Part shown: in pieces, positions 43,764 through 54,094 of the stretch | How the letters are laid out: the number at the start of each line of letters is the position of its first letter | How positions within the stretch are numbered: position 1 is the first letter of the stretch | Assembly (NCBI GenBank): GCA_037102815.1 | Contig: BTPP01000005.1 | Span: forward strand, 1,922,001 to 1,986,000 | DNA: 64,000 bases | Source of the DNA: Neurospora intermedia | Lineage: Eukaryota; Ascomycota; Sordariomycetes; Sordariales; Sordariaceae | Direction of reading: 5' to 3' | Notes under the pieces: generated by a model | Told to the model about the DNA's origin: nothing | Database searches by the model: none | What the model saw: the letters and a program-made list of their open reading frames with translations, nothing else | Made by a program: the position numbers and the translations under genes

Positions 43764-44945
43764 TGCGACTTGAAAAAAGAGAGGGGTGAAGTATGAGGTT
43801 ATCGTCTAATCGAGGCAGGTTCAGGGGGTAGGCTGTGGCTGCTAGAACTGAAGATGAGCTGAGATTATTGCAGGTCCGATCGAATAAATATGGCGTGAGT
43901 TAAGATTGCGCTTCGTGGGCTACGTGCAACTCGGTGACAAAAGTGATCAATATGTTGATTCCAGAAGCCGGTGTTGATGCGCGACAGTGAGAGCTGTGAT
44001 GAAATGTCCTGGCATGAGCGTTAATGGTGGGGCAAGTAACGGGCTACCATTGACCAAGCTGTCACTAGTAGACCCGACGGCCGGTGTCTCGGCTGTCAGC
44101 TGCTGTTACAGGATTACAGTCGATACGCGTATCTTACACCTGTCAGTACTGGATATCTTACAGACAGGACCTTCGCAAAATTCATCACCGATGAAGATAC
44201 ACCACAAGAGAACGACGGGCGCAAAACTCTTTCCTTTCACATGTCAGTGAGGACTAAGAATGCATGAGATTACACTCAAGAAACTGGCACCCAGGTCTAA
44301 TCTGCGTCTTTTCCAGAGACGTGATGGAGATGCGCTTCTTCGCAACGAGAATGCCAAGTCGTCGTTGGATGCTGAAAAACAACCGAATGAAGTGAAGAGA
44401 AGCCAGAATTCCCTCTGAAAATAAGACAATTCCTCTTTATCAAGAGAACTGACGGTAGGTGTTGACTGGTGTTCACCACCTGTTATGGCACCTTGTAAAT
44501 TGTGAAGTAAACAAACCCCTGAGCGAAGCGTTTACTTAACGCACCCCGGGGTGTTTCTGGCTGCCGGCCGTTACCTTGGGAGCTTCAGAAGCTGCCTCTT
44601 TTCAGCCTCAGTGCACCCCACCTGTATTTTGGGGGTACGTACTGGGCACATGCAAGCAACTAAACTGTGCAGGCGTCAGGCTGAGCGGCCCCTCCAAAAA
44701 TTCAGATCCAAACATCATTGCATTTTCACTGACGGCGGAACTTGTCAACCTCCTCCAGCTCGATTTCCAAAAGGCGAAATACCGATTCAGTCATTCGCTG
44801 TGTTGCGACCTTCCATCACTACTTCACGGAAGAACCAATTGCAAATATACATTTAAAAACATTACGCGCAAGGGACCTGCGTCGCATAGAAGGGGCCAAG
44901 TAAACAAACGCAAGAAACCCAGAATTTACGAATCTCGAAATAAGC
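43764..44945. other. Divergent intergenic region, COG7-like / rrp42
   Basis: 1.2 kb with promoters for both genes. Open frames here, including one that runs into the rrp42 start in a different frame, are not supported. Confidence 0.55.
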
Positions 44946-46197
44946 ATGGCGTCCTCACAGCACGTCCTGCTTTCGCCGGCAGAACTCGCCTACCTCCACG
45001 CTTCACTCAACCTCACGCCTCCTATTCGCCCGGACGGCCGTTCTCCTACACAGTTCCGCCCCCTCGTCGCTGAGACAGGCATTCTCCCTGGCACCAATGG
45101 CAGCGCACGTATCTGCTTCGCCGACGGTACAGAGGCCATTGTTGGCGTTAAGGCGGAAGTCGAGAGGACGAGGACAAGACACGATTTTCCCTCACTAGAT
45201 GAAGGTACTGAGGACGATGACGACTTGGACGATAACCAGAACGATGTGATTAAGGGCGACAACGACTGGGTAGAGATGACGGTGGAAATTCCCGGGTACA
45301 GAGACGACGACGCGGGGACTGTGTTCCTTTCCGCCATGCTTAGCGAAGCGCTGTTGGCGGATGGCGAGTTTACAAAGAGGCTGTGGATCAACCAGAGGTT
45401 TCACTGGAAGCTCTACCTTGACGTATGTCTTCATGTTGTCTGTCTCTGTTTCGCTACCAATAGCCACTAACATCAAGTTCTGACGACAGATTCTCCTGAT
45501 CTCCCCGCCGCTTTCATATCCCCTCCCCCTCCTTTCCCTAACCACGCATCTCGCCCTCCTCGCGGCCCGTCTCCCACGCCTAAAGTCCGAAGGCGACGAA
45601 GATCCCCTCTTCGACGACGACTGGGCTGCCGCTCCCTACCTCTACCCCAGACCTTCAGAGAAGGGTTCCAAAGCGACGGCCCCAGCCCCCGCTGCCAGGC
45701 CACCCGTCACCCTCCTCGTCATGGCCGTTGGTAACAATATCATCTTCGACCCTTCCAAGGAGGAGCTAGCCGTCGCCGACGTTGCGCTGGCCGTTTCCGT
45801 TGGCGAATCTTCCTCCACCACCACCACCACCACCACTTCTACGACCAGCAGCAAACCCACAGCAATGGACATCGACACTGAAGAGACAAAAGGACATAAC
45901 CTCCGCCTTCTATCGGTGCGAACAATCGATCCCCCTTCGCGATTGACCCCTCCTGGTATTCCCAACGCAAGCAATAGCGCTTATGGAGCGAATGCGGGTG
46001 CGAAGGACACCGAGAAGAAGAAGCAGCAGCAGGAACAGGCGAGGACAGCCGAGTCTGAGGCGGTCGAGGGTGTGTGGAAGGCACCGAGAGGCGGCGCCAA
46101 GACGTTGGTAATGGCTACGATGGTGCAGAAGGTGTTGGAGAAGGGAGGCGTGGCCGATGAGGTTTTGGATGCGCTGGATGGGGTTGATTTGAACTGA
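44946..46197 (+). CDS. rrp42: RNA exosome core subunit Rrp42
   Basis: Exons 44946-45422 and 45490-46197, intron 67 bp (GTATGT...CAG), giving 394 residues. Role: one of six RNase-PH-like ring subunits of the nuclear/cytoplasmic exosome, in 3'-5' RNA processing and decay. Visible: the N-terminal motif LSPAELAYLHASL, IRPDGRSPTQFRPL (the Rrp42/45 DGR signature), and GSARICFADGTEAIVGVKAEV. Later segments are WKLYLDILLIS (spanning the splice) and VTLLVMAVGNNIIFDPSKEE. The strand order of the RNase PH fold is kept. Two low-complexity inserts make it longer than yeast Rrp42 (265 residues): an acidic one at about 82-100 and a Ser/Thr run near 285. As in other eukaryotic Rrp42 proteins, catalytic phosphorolysis is not expected. 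Confidence 0.92.
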
Positions 46198-46785
46198 AGG
46201 TTGAAACTAAGCTAGTGGCACTACTATCTGGTTGCCGAGGAACGCCATGGTATGTCAACGGCCAGGGTCGCAAAGCACGCTTCGCTACTTCTTGTCCGGT
46301 TATCGTTCGGGCACATAGGTCTGTTGTGTTCGAAATATCGGAAGAGGCTCAGAGCTTTGGCGTCTTCATGAAAGAGGCATATCCACTCGCGTATCGTATA
46401 CATTGCGGGAGCCCTGGTCAGTCACACTCAAGAGTTGTGGTACGTGGCGTGCTCGGGGAGCAAGATAGATGGAGGCTTGCTGATAACTCAAAACAAGATA
46501 CCCCCATTCCAAAATCTAACGCCAAAACTGCTTTTCTGTGCCCGCTGCCCGTTAAGTCATTAATAACACTTAATCGTACACATAGTCATCACAGGCGTCT
46601 CCTCTTCCGTAGACTATACCTCTTTCCAGTCCACCTTTCTTCCGGAGACAGCCGCGGGGCAGCGTAATTGCAATCACAGCGCTAATACCACGCTATAACC
46701 TCCCACGCCCCATTCCCTCATTTCCATCTCAAGCCGCAAGTTCCTTACACCACCTTCACTTCCGCCTCAAGTCTTCAGCGGCCCA
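46198..46785. other. Intergenic between convergent genes
   Basis: 3' flanks of rrp42 (+) and the mitochondrial-type protein gene (-). A 150-codon open frame on the plus strand is unsupported. Confidence 0.55.
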
Positions 46786-47633
46786 TTACTGCTTCTCCTG
46801 CTGCTGCGGCTCTGCCTTAGCGGCAGACGCAGTAGCCTCCGTTTCCAACACCCCCCTCGACACGCTAGCAATCCGCTCCGGTTCCTTCAGCTTGATGAAG
46901 CCCGCAATACCCTGCTCCTCGGGCAGGCCGTGCGCCTTCCTATACATGGTCCGCTTGGCTACGTCATCGATGGCCCGCTGTCTCCTGGCCGAAATCTCGG
47001 CGGACTTGTGCGCCTCGTGCAGCCGGATGACATGGCCCAGGTGACTGAAGGAGTCGATGGGGTGGCTGAAAAAGTCACCGCGGGCAGGGAGCATGTCGGC
47101 GAAGGGAGAGGTGCGCTTGAAGTTCTCGGTTGCGGTGTAGATGGCTATGGCGAAGAGGGAGCCCTTTTTGTTTTCCATGTAAGTTTTGATTCTGAGAGCT
47201 GGGGGGAGCTGGGCCATGGTGAAAGGGAAAGAACAAGCAGGGGTTGAGCTAGATGGGATGAATATGTACATACCAGGGTCAAACACATGTGAAACCACTT
47301 GTTATTCCAGAACCACCACCCGAAGGTTCCCTCGCCGGGCATCAGGCCCGGGTATTCCTTTTGCGCCTGGGCCTGCTTCTCCTGGAAGCTGAGGTCGCCG
47401 CCATAGTGCCGCGGGACGTTTTTCTTGCTGGGGAGTCGGGAGCCGTGTGAAGGAGGGTTGAAGCGCTCGGGTTTCGCGAGGACGCGCTGGCCGGATGGCG
47501 TTGTGTTGGCTTCCGCTGTTGACTTTGTGGATGCGAGACGGCGCTGGATAAGCTTTTGGGTGGGCCGTTGCCAGATGCGCCCGTACTGTGGGAGGAGAAA
47601 GCGGGGGATCATGGTGGAGGTTGCTGACGACAT
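46786..47633 (-). CDS. Probable mitochondrial protein, unnamed
   Basis: Exons (minus) 47274-47633 and 46786-47208, intron 65 bp (GTATGT...CAG), giving 260 residues. Visible: a basic N-terminus typical of a mitochondrial presequence (MIPRFLLPQYGRIWQRP...RRLAST, about 8-36), then the aromatic segment GEGTFGWWFWNNKWFHMCLTL (about 100-120), perhaps membrane-embedded. Then come a helical part with NKKGSLFAIAIYTATENFKRTSPFADMLP and an Ala/Gln/Glu-rich tail. The donor is strong; the acceptor (phase 0 at 47208) was chosen because it joins the two open frames. A later phase-shifted acceptor would break the frame. I do not recognise a named family. Confidence 0.7.
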
Positions 47634-48757
47634 GGTTTGTCTTATTGTTCTTCCCCTTCTGGTCCCTATGTGCGCCCAGCTGCGTGGCTACAACAGCAGT
47701 ACAGCTACTCCAGTCAAGATTTTGGGTTTGGAATTTTGCTAGAGGTACTGATGCGCTTGTGTTTTGGACGACAGGCCGTGCCGCATCAGGTCGCTGCCCG
47801 CTGTATGGGTGTGGGGTCGGGCTGCCGAATCGCAAAGGTGGGATTCCCCGGCGGCGACGTGGATGGCCGGGTGTTGTGGATCGGGCGGTCGGGGTCGGAA
47901 GGGTGCCCAGAAGTCGGACGTGGTTCTTTTTGCGGCTCAATCGGTCAATCGGATGACCACGGGCAACATGACACAAGAAATTGCCGCTAGCATGCCGCAT
48001 CAAAAAAAAAATTGGAGGATGAGATTGGGTGGAAGGCCCCCGCGATGACAGTCCTCTACCTGATGGGGCTAGCGCGGGCCGTTGGTTGTACTGCGTATTG
48101 TGCGTATTGTGGTTTGGATCGTAATCGCAGTTCTTTCAGGCACAATTCGTCTGTCCGCAAATCATTGTGGCTCCTGTGGGGCCATTTCCGACTTTGCCCG
48201 TCTCCGACCCGGCAGCGATGGCCGTCGAACAGCGCCTCTGACTAACGTTGGGCACGTCATTGGCCAATGTGCTGTATGAGACCCGCCTTCTCCAGCCTCA
48301 GGCTGTGGCTCCGGTCCACGTCTTGGCCAAGGTCATCGTCAACGAAGGTGCTCGAGATTGCGAATGCCACATGGGATTGGCTGGAGGGCCTTGCCAGCGA
48401 GTGGTTGCCAGCTGTGAGCGCATTGAGGACTAAAAAAAAAGTTGGATCAAGATCCTCAGCGTGTTGCGGTGTTCAGCCAGCCAGCCAGCTTTCTGGAGAC
48501 AGCGAGCGCGGACACCGGCCGGGGGGAGGCTGGCTTGCATGGATTGCACGCTGCAATACTGACTGGCGCCGTGTGGCCGGGATCCCGTCACTTTCCACTC
48601 TTGGTTTGCAACTTTTTTGTTCCTACTATTTCTTACGCCTCACCGGAGCTTTTTCTTCCTCTTCCTTTCCCCTTTCCTGTTCTCAGTCATCTCAACTTTC
48701 AGTATTCCCTATACACCTTTGCGGTTTTAACGCTTCCTCATAAACCAATCAGTCAAA
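47634..48757. other. Divergent intergenic region, mitochondrial protein / cyc-1
   Basis: 1.1 kb holding the promoters of two genes for mitochondrial proteins. The open frames here are overlapping and unsupported. Just before the cyc-1 start the sequence is CT-rich. Confidence 0.55.
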
Positions 48758-49702
48758 ATGGGCTTCTCTGCCGGTATGTATCACACTCTCATCTCCTCAC
48801 CCACGCCATGATGCGCACGCGCTCTCTTTCTTTTATTGTTGTCTCGGCGGTCCGGCTTCGTCAACGTCATCCGCCCGTCCGCCCGTCTTAGCTTCGCTGG
48901 TTGAGCCATTGGGTGTTCGCAATGTCCACATGAGTTGAAGAGGCTACCACCCCTTGGTCACGGCTTCTTCAGCATCTCCGTGGACAGGACACTTCGAGCA
49001 TGGCCTCGGTTTGCGATCCCGACATTGCGATACTTGCGCGGCATTTTCTCCTTGTTTCGTAAACACGATTACTTGACGGAGCGAAATCGCACCGCCATGG
49101 GAGATTGGCCACGTCGGCTTGACGCCACGGAGCATGTCTTGCCCTACGACATACTTCCCTCACCACCATCCACCAGATCTCCAGCCATCAAGGTCTTGCT
49201 CCTGGACACCACGACCACGACAGTCGATGCCGAGACTACCGAGACATATTAGAATGATCAGAGCCGCGCCCTGCTATCTTGCCGATAAACAGCCGTTCTA
49301 ACCTAAAACTTGCTCACAGGTGATTCCAAGAAGGGTGCCAACCTCTTCAAGACCCGTTGCGCTCAGTGCCACACCCTTGAGGCGGGTGGCGGCAACAAGA
49401 TCGGCCCCGCTCTCCACGGCCTCTTCGGCCGCAAGACCGGCTCCGTCGACGGCTACGCCTACACCGATGCCAACAAGCAGAAGGGCATCACCTGGGACGA
49501 GAACACTCTCTTTGAGTACCTCGAGAACCCCAAGAAGTACATCCCTGGTACCAAGATGGCCTTCGGTGGTCTCAAGAAGGACAAGGACAGGAACGACATC
49601 ATCACGTACGTCATGCGCTGCTCCCCTATATATGTCACTCAAAAGCATGCAAAGCTAACTCAACCCCCCTCCAACAGCTTCATGAAGGAGGCTACTGCTT
49701 AA
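48758..49702 (+). CDS. cyc-1: Cytochrome c
   Basis: Exons 48758-48773, 49320-49605 and 49678-49702, introns 546 bp and 72 bp, giving 108 residues including Met, the length I recall for Neurospora cytochrome c. Role: soluble heme protein of the mitochondrial intermembrane space, carrying electrons from complex III to complex IV. Visible: MGFSAG split by intron 1; the heme-attachment motif CAQCH; the axial Met in [11 protein letters not shown]; and a C-terminal helix ending FMKEATA. The motif after CAQCH reads [10 protein letters not shown]; from memory N. crassa has Glu where this has Ala. Intron 1 falls after only 16 coding bases and is long for this genome. Confidence 0.97.
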
Positions 49703-50333
49703 ATGCAATCTATTTGATGATGGGCGTTGTTCTTGAGGAGTTATGGGACTGTATTAATAAAAAGGGAGATTTTTTTTGCATTAGACGGGCTTGGCACATC
49801 CCTCTTCGTTGTTGGACCATAGACTAGACGACTTGTGCTCGGCGATTCTTGGTTGTTGTTTGACGACCACGATATCTCAAAACCTCCTCTGTATGAAGTT
49901 ACGAAGAAATACCCCATTCCCCCTTACACCCCCTTTCTTGAACCCGTTCCTGCCGCTTATGTATGGTTGGGTGCTTGACGGTCACGCGAGATTGAAGGCG
50001 ACGGAGTAATCACTGGTCAGCTTTTTTGAGCGTTAAAAAGCAAGGCAGGCATCTTTCAGATTTGATGATGATGGTATGCTGAATGGAGGATTGTCATATC
50101 TGCCTGCATTCAAAACACAATAAAGTATCTCCGCTCACGCGATAATTTATACAACCAAACCGTTCCATGACTTGTGGGACTTGTGGAATTTGACGGCTTC
50201 CTCTCGCAACATGCCTACCATAATCGGCAATTTTCATGTTTTCGACACCCAAATAAATCTATAAGTATAATTAAAGCATATCGACCATTTTTTATAAACC
50301 CTAGAACGCCATGTTGCAATCCCTTCTCATCTG
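49703..50333. other. Intergenic between convergent cyc-1 and rix7
   Basis: Two 3' flanks; contains the cyc-1 AATAAA. No coding sequence supported. Confidence 0.55.
49756..49761 (+). promoter_or_regulatory. Poly(A) signal of cyc-1
   Basis: AATAAA located 54 bp beyond the cyc-1 stop codon, followed by a T-rich run. Confidence 0.5.
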
Positions 50334-52985
50334 CTAATCAATATGGACATATTTTTCCGGATCCTTCACACTAGGCTTCACCTCGTTCAGCGCCTTCTCC
50401 CAGTCCTCCGGAGTGATGACCGGGTTAGCCACCATATCCGTCACCTTCTCCTCCTCCGTTGGCGTACCACTCTCCTTATTAGACTGGTACATCTGGCTCA
50501 GGTATGCCCTCTCCAAACAAGCCTGGGCAGCCGCCTGCATCAAGTTGCCCAGATCGGCACCCGAGAAGCCGGTGCAGCGCAAATCAAGCGCAACACGCTC
50601 CAGCTGCTTCTCCGCCTGCTGCATGGTCTCGTCCATGGCGGCCGCGGTGGCCGAGGGCGTTTGTTGGCCTGGTAGAACAGCGCCAGAGCCGCCATCGATA
50701 TCCATTACGTCTCCCTCCACAGCGGGTATCGTGGTAGGCGTAGGACGAGGAGGAACAGCAGCCGCCTGGGAAGCCTTGGCCCTCGCAATCGAGTTCCTGT
50801 AAAGTGTCCGGAGAATGTCCACCCGATCCTCGGCGCTGGGTAAGCCGACGTAGATGCTCGTTCCCAATCTGCCCGGTCTTCTGATCGCCTCGTCAATGAT
50901 GTCCGGCCTGTTCGTAGCGCCAATGACGTAGATACCGCTGCGGTCGCCAACACCGTCAAGCTCCGTGAGCAGGGTGTTGACGACGCGGGCGCTGGCGTCG
51001 GAGAGTGAATCGTCGCGCTTCGGCACCAGGGCGTCCATCTCGTCGAAGAACAAGATGCAGGGGGCCGAGGACTTGGCGCGCGCGAAAAGCTGGCGGACCG
51101 CTCTCTCGGATTCGCCCACGTACTTGTTCAGCAACTCGGGACCCTTGATGGAGATGAAGTTGGCCTTGGACTCGTTGGCTACGGCCTTGGCGACCAGCGT
51201 CTTACCGCAGCCTGGAGGACCCCAGAGCAAAATACCGGCGGCCGGTTTGATGCCCACCTTGGTGAAGAGTTCGGGCCGCTTGATGGGACCGATGATGCTC
51301 ATCTCGAGCTTCTTGCGGACCTCGTCCAGAGCGCCCACATGCGCCCACGTGGTGTCGGGGATCGTGCTGAAGCCTTCGCGCTTGGAGGCCGGCTGCACGC
51401 GGGAGACGGCGAGGCGGAATTGGGCCATGGTGATGCAGCTGTCGGACCACGAGGCTTGGCGGTGGTCCTCGAGGAGGAGCCAGTCGCGCTGTTTTTGGGA
51501 GATGCCGGTGAGGGTGTCGTCGAGTTCCTTTTGAATCTGTTTCTGTTGCTCTTCGTGGCCCTCGGGGGAGTCGGAGGTGATAGCGGCAGCGGCGGCTTCT
51601 GCAGCGGCAGCGCGCAGTTGGCGCGCCTTTTCGAGGAGGGCGTCGAGGCTTCCACGGAAGGATTCGGACACGGCGGCTTTGACGACGTACTGCAGATCGG
51701 AACCGACGTAGCCGGGTGTTAGCTTGGCAAGCTCGGCGAAATTGACGTCGTCGGCCACATTGAGGTCGCGAGAGAGGGACTTGAGGATGTGCTCGCGGGC
51801 GCGCTCGTTGGGCATGCCCATGTCGATCTCGGCGCTGAAGCGGCGACGGATGGCGGGATCCAAAAAGTCCGGACGGTTGGTGGCGGCCAGAACGACGACA
51901 TTCTTGCCAAGGGGTGTCTGCTGCTTGATGCGGTCCATGCCGTTCATGATTTCCGCTACGATGCGGCCTTCCATGCCCTTGTTGGCGCTCTCACGCTTGC
52001 CAGCAATGGCGTCGATTTCGTCGATAAAGATGAGGCACGGGGCGAGACGGATCGCTTCGTCGAAGACATCACGGATATTTTTTTCTGACTCGCCCGAGGT
52101 GCCGCCGACGATGGAAGGCGCAGAGACGGGAATGAAGGCGGCGCCAACGCTGCCAGCCACGGCGTGAGCAAGCGTGGTCTTGCCGCAGCCCGAAGGGCCG
52201 TGGAGGAGCACGCCGTTGTCGTAACGGTATCCCATCTTGGCGCAGGCCTCACCCGCACAAAGCGGGAACCACACCTCGTGTAGAAGCTTGTCCAAGGTAT
52301 CATCCACACCGGCAATGTCCTTGATGGAGATGCCCGTGGGCGGCGACCGGTCGACCTCCTTCTCCTTCGATATCTTCTCCGCCTTTCTCTTCTTTCCCCT
52401 AGGCTCTCCATTAGCCTGTCTCTCAGATGATCCTGGAGCTACAGTAACCGCTCCGAGTCCGGGGGTTTGTGGAACTGAGCCCGCTCCCCCTTCACCAGCG
52501 GCACCGGCCTCCCCTCCGCCATTTTCCACCACCGCCACGCCTTCACCACTCACTGCCGTCGTCGCAGGCAGCTTCGGCGCGGCCAAACCCCATGCCTTCG
52601 CAATCTGCTTGTTCAGAAACCCTGTAGCCGTCGCCTCAGCCGACTTGTTCCTCTTGGCCGCTTCGGCCTCCTCCGCCGCCTCAATGGCATCGTCTGAATC
52701 CTCGACCGCGTCCTTTTTGGCCTCCTCTCGTCGTAGGTCGAGCACCCGCTCGATGGAGTCCTCCAGTAGTTTCTTCTTTTGGCGTGCAAGACTCGAGTTG
52801 GACCGTTTTATTGAGTCGTAAACGGATGAGACTGAGAGCCCTCGCCTGCTCGATAAGTTTTTGCTGTTCTTGCCTTCCTTCTCGATGATGGCCTCTCGCC
52901 TGTCTTCCTCCTCGATCTCCAGTTTCAAGACGAGCTGGTAGACATCGCGGTCGATGCCATGCCGTAGGTTGGCACGGCCAGGCAT
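50334..52985 (-). CDS. rix7: Ribosome-biogenesis AAA ATPase Rix7/NVL
   Basis: Single exon, 883 residues. Role: a nuclear type II AAA unfoldase, in the Cdc48 family, that strips factors such as Nsa1 from pre-60S particles. Visible: an NVL-type N-terminal domain (RHGIDRDVYQLVLKL) and a basic nuclear-localisation stretch (RGKKRKAEK, about 197). D1 has Walker A GPSGCGKT (about 263), Walker B LIFIDEIDAI and the end RRRFSAEIDMG. The linker is long and Ala-rich. D2 has GPPGCGKT (about 588), Walker B ILFFDEMDAL and the Arg-finger region RRPGRLGTSIYV. A small insert with MDIDGG lies before the C-terminal helical part, which ends DPEKYVHID. Both ATPase sites look complete. Intact, with the start at the first ATG. 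Confidence 0.95.
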   Translation of the reverse strand: MPGRANLRHGIDRDVYQLVLKLEIEEEDRREAIIEKEGKNSKNLSSRRGLSVSSVYDSIKRSNSSLARQKKKLLEDSIERVLDLRREEAKKDAVEDSDDAIEAAEEAEAAKRNKSAEATATGFLNKQIAKAWGLAAPKLPATTAVSGEGVAVVENGGGEAGAAGEGGAGSVPQTPGLGAVTVAPGSSERQANGEPRGKKRKAEKISKEKEVDRSPPTGISIKDIAGVDDTLDKLLHEVWFPLCAGEACAKMGYRYDNGVLLHGPSGCGKTTLAHAVAGSVGAAFIPVSAPSIVGGTSGESEKNIRDVFDEAIRLAPCLIFIDEIDAIAGKRESANKGMEGRIVAEIMNGMDRIKQQTPLGKNVVVLAATNRPDFLDPAIRRRFSAEIDMGMPNERAREHILKSLSRDLNVADDVNFAELAKLTPGYVGSDLQYVVKAAVSESFRGSLDALLEKARQLRAAAAEAAAAAITSDSPEGHEEQQKQIQKELDDTLTGISQKQRDWLLLEDHRQASWSDSCITMAQFRLAVSRVQPASKREGFSTIPDTTWAHVGALDEVRKKLEMSIIGPIKRPELFTKVGIKPAAGILLWGPPGCGKTLVAKAVANESKANFISIKGPELLNKYVGESERAVRQLFARAKSSAPCILFFDEMDALVPKRDDSLSDASARVVNTLLTELDGVGDRSGIYVIGATNRPDIIDEAIRRPGRLGTSIYVGLPSAEDRVDILRTLYRNSIARAKASQAAAVPPRPTPTTIPAVEGDVMDIDGGSGAVLPGQQTPSATAAAMDETMQQAEKQLERVALDLRCTGFSGADLGNLMQAAAQACLERAYLSQMYQSNKESGTPTEEEKVTDMVANPVITPEDWEKALNEVKPSVKDPEKYVHID

Positions 52986-54094
52986 TTTGTGGTAAGTGCC
53001 CGTTGCTATATTAAGGTGGCGGCAACGAACGGCTGATGAACTTATTGTGAAAATGAAAGGGTGAAGTCAGGTTGGACGGGAAGGTGAAGTAACTTGAAGT
53101 GTAAGTTCAACAAGAAAGGGAATGAAAAATTGTTAAAATGACAAGGGTTAGGGTTTGGTAGGCGCACAACAACGTCAACCATCTACTTGTCCTGCCACTG
53201 ATACAAGTTCAAGACAAGGAGCCAAGCCGATGATTGTCGCCTTTCTTGCTGCTCGGGTTTATTGAATACACTGAGTCTGTTCCACGAATGATTGGTTTTG
53301 CTAAACTCTATAAAGTTGACTATTTTTGTACATTGAGGGCGATGAGCGGAATTGAACCTTTGCTGTGCTGAGCGCTAGAGTTCAAGCCCAAGCACGGACC
53401 CTCTGGACAAACTTTCTAGCTCGTGGTTAGTTTCTTTAGCAGCTGTACCATCGATACAAACTTCGCAAGTCTGCGACATCGTACAAACAGACAGACACAA
53501 TCGTAATACCCAGCCATAGCCAGGATATTTGCTTTTTTGGTCTTTGATCGCTCTAATTGCACTCGCTACGATGTCCCAAGGTCCTTTCCCTAGAGTCTGT
53601 TTCATAAACAGAGCCGATCAATTACACACCTCTCCCAAGTGTGCTGAGTGGGAGATACGCCCGAACACTACTTCAACTGAACCATAAAAAATAAACGCCG
53701 TTCCAGACAAGCTTGACGCTGTCGTATGCACCATCTCCTTTCCCTGAGGTAGATCCTCTGAGATAAAACCAAATAACATGAACCCCCTCCTCGATGCAGA
53801 TCAGCCGAGATGTTATCTCTTGCAAGACATTTCTTGCGGACCTGCTGTATGCGACTTTGTTCCGCAATGCCGATACGCAGACATGATTCGTATGTGTTAC
53901 CCTGAAATATCTTCCCGTATACACTGCGCCATTCAAATAATGCGTAGTCTCTCAACTCCTCACGGTATTGAATGTTGTGACGCATAACCCAGCACTATGC
54001 ATCTCTAAAGAATGGTTGCTGTTGCACAAGACCCGACAAATACCATTCGCCGATGGTGGCCGGTTCTTTTTTTCTGTGTTGTGTAGCGACGACG
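52986..54094. other. Intergenic between minus-strand genes
   Basis: 1.1 kb. The left end is the rix7 promoter. No supported gene; short frames on both strands only. Confidence 0.55.

Noticed and set aside
48935-49252. 105-codon frame inside cyc-1 intron 1
   Set aside because: Fully intronic, no family features, and no sign of a separate promoter.
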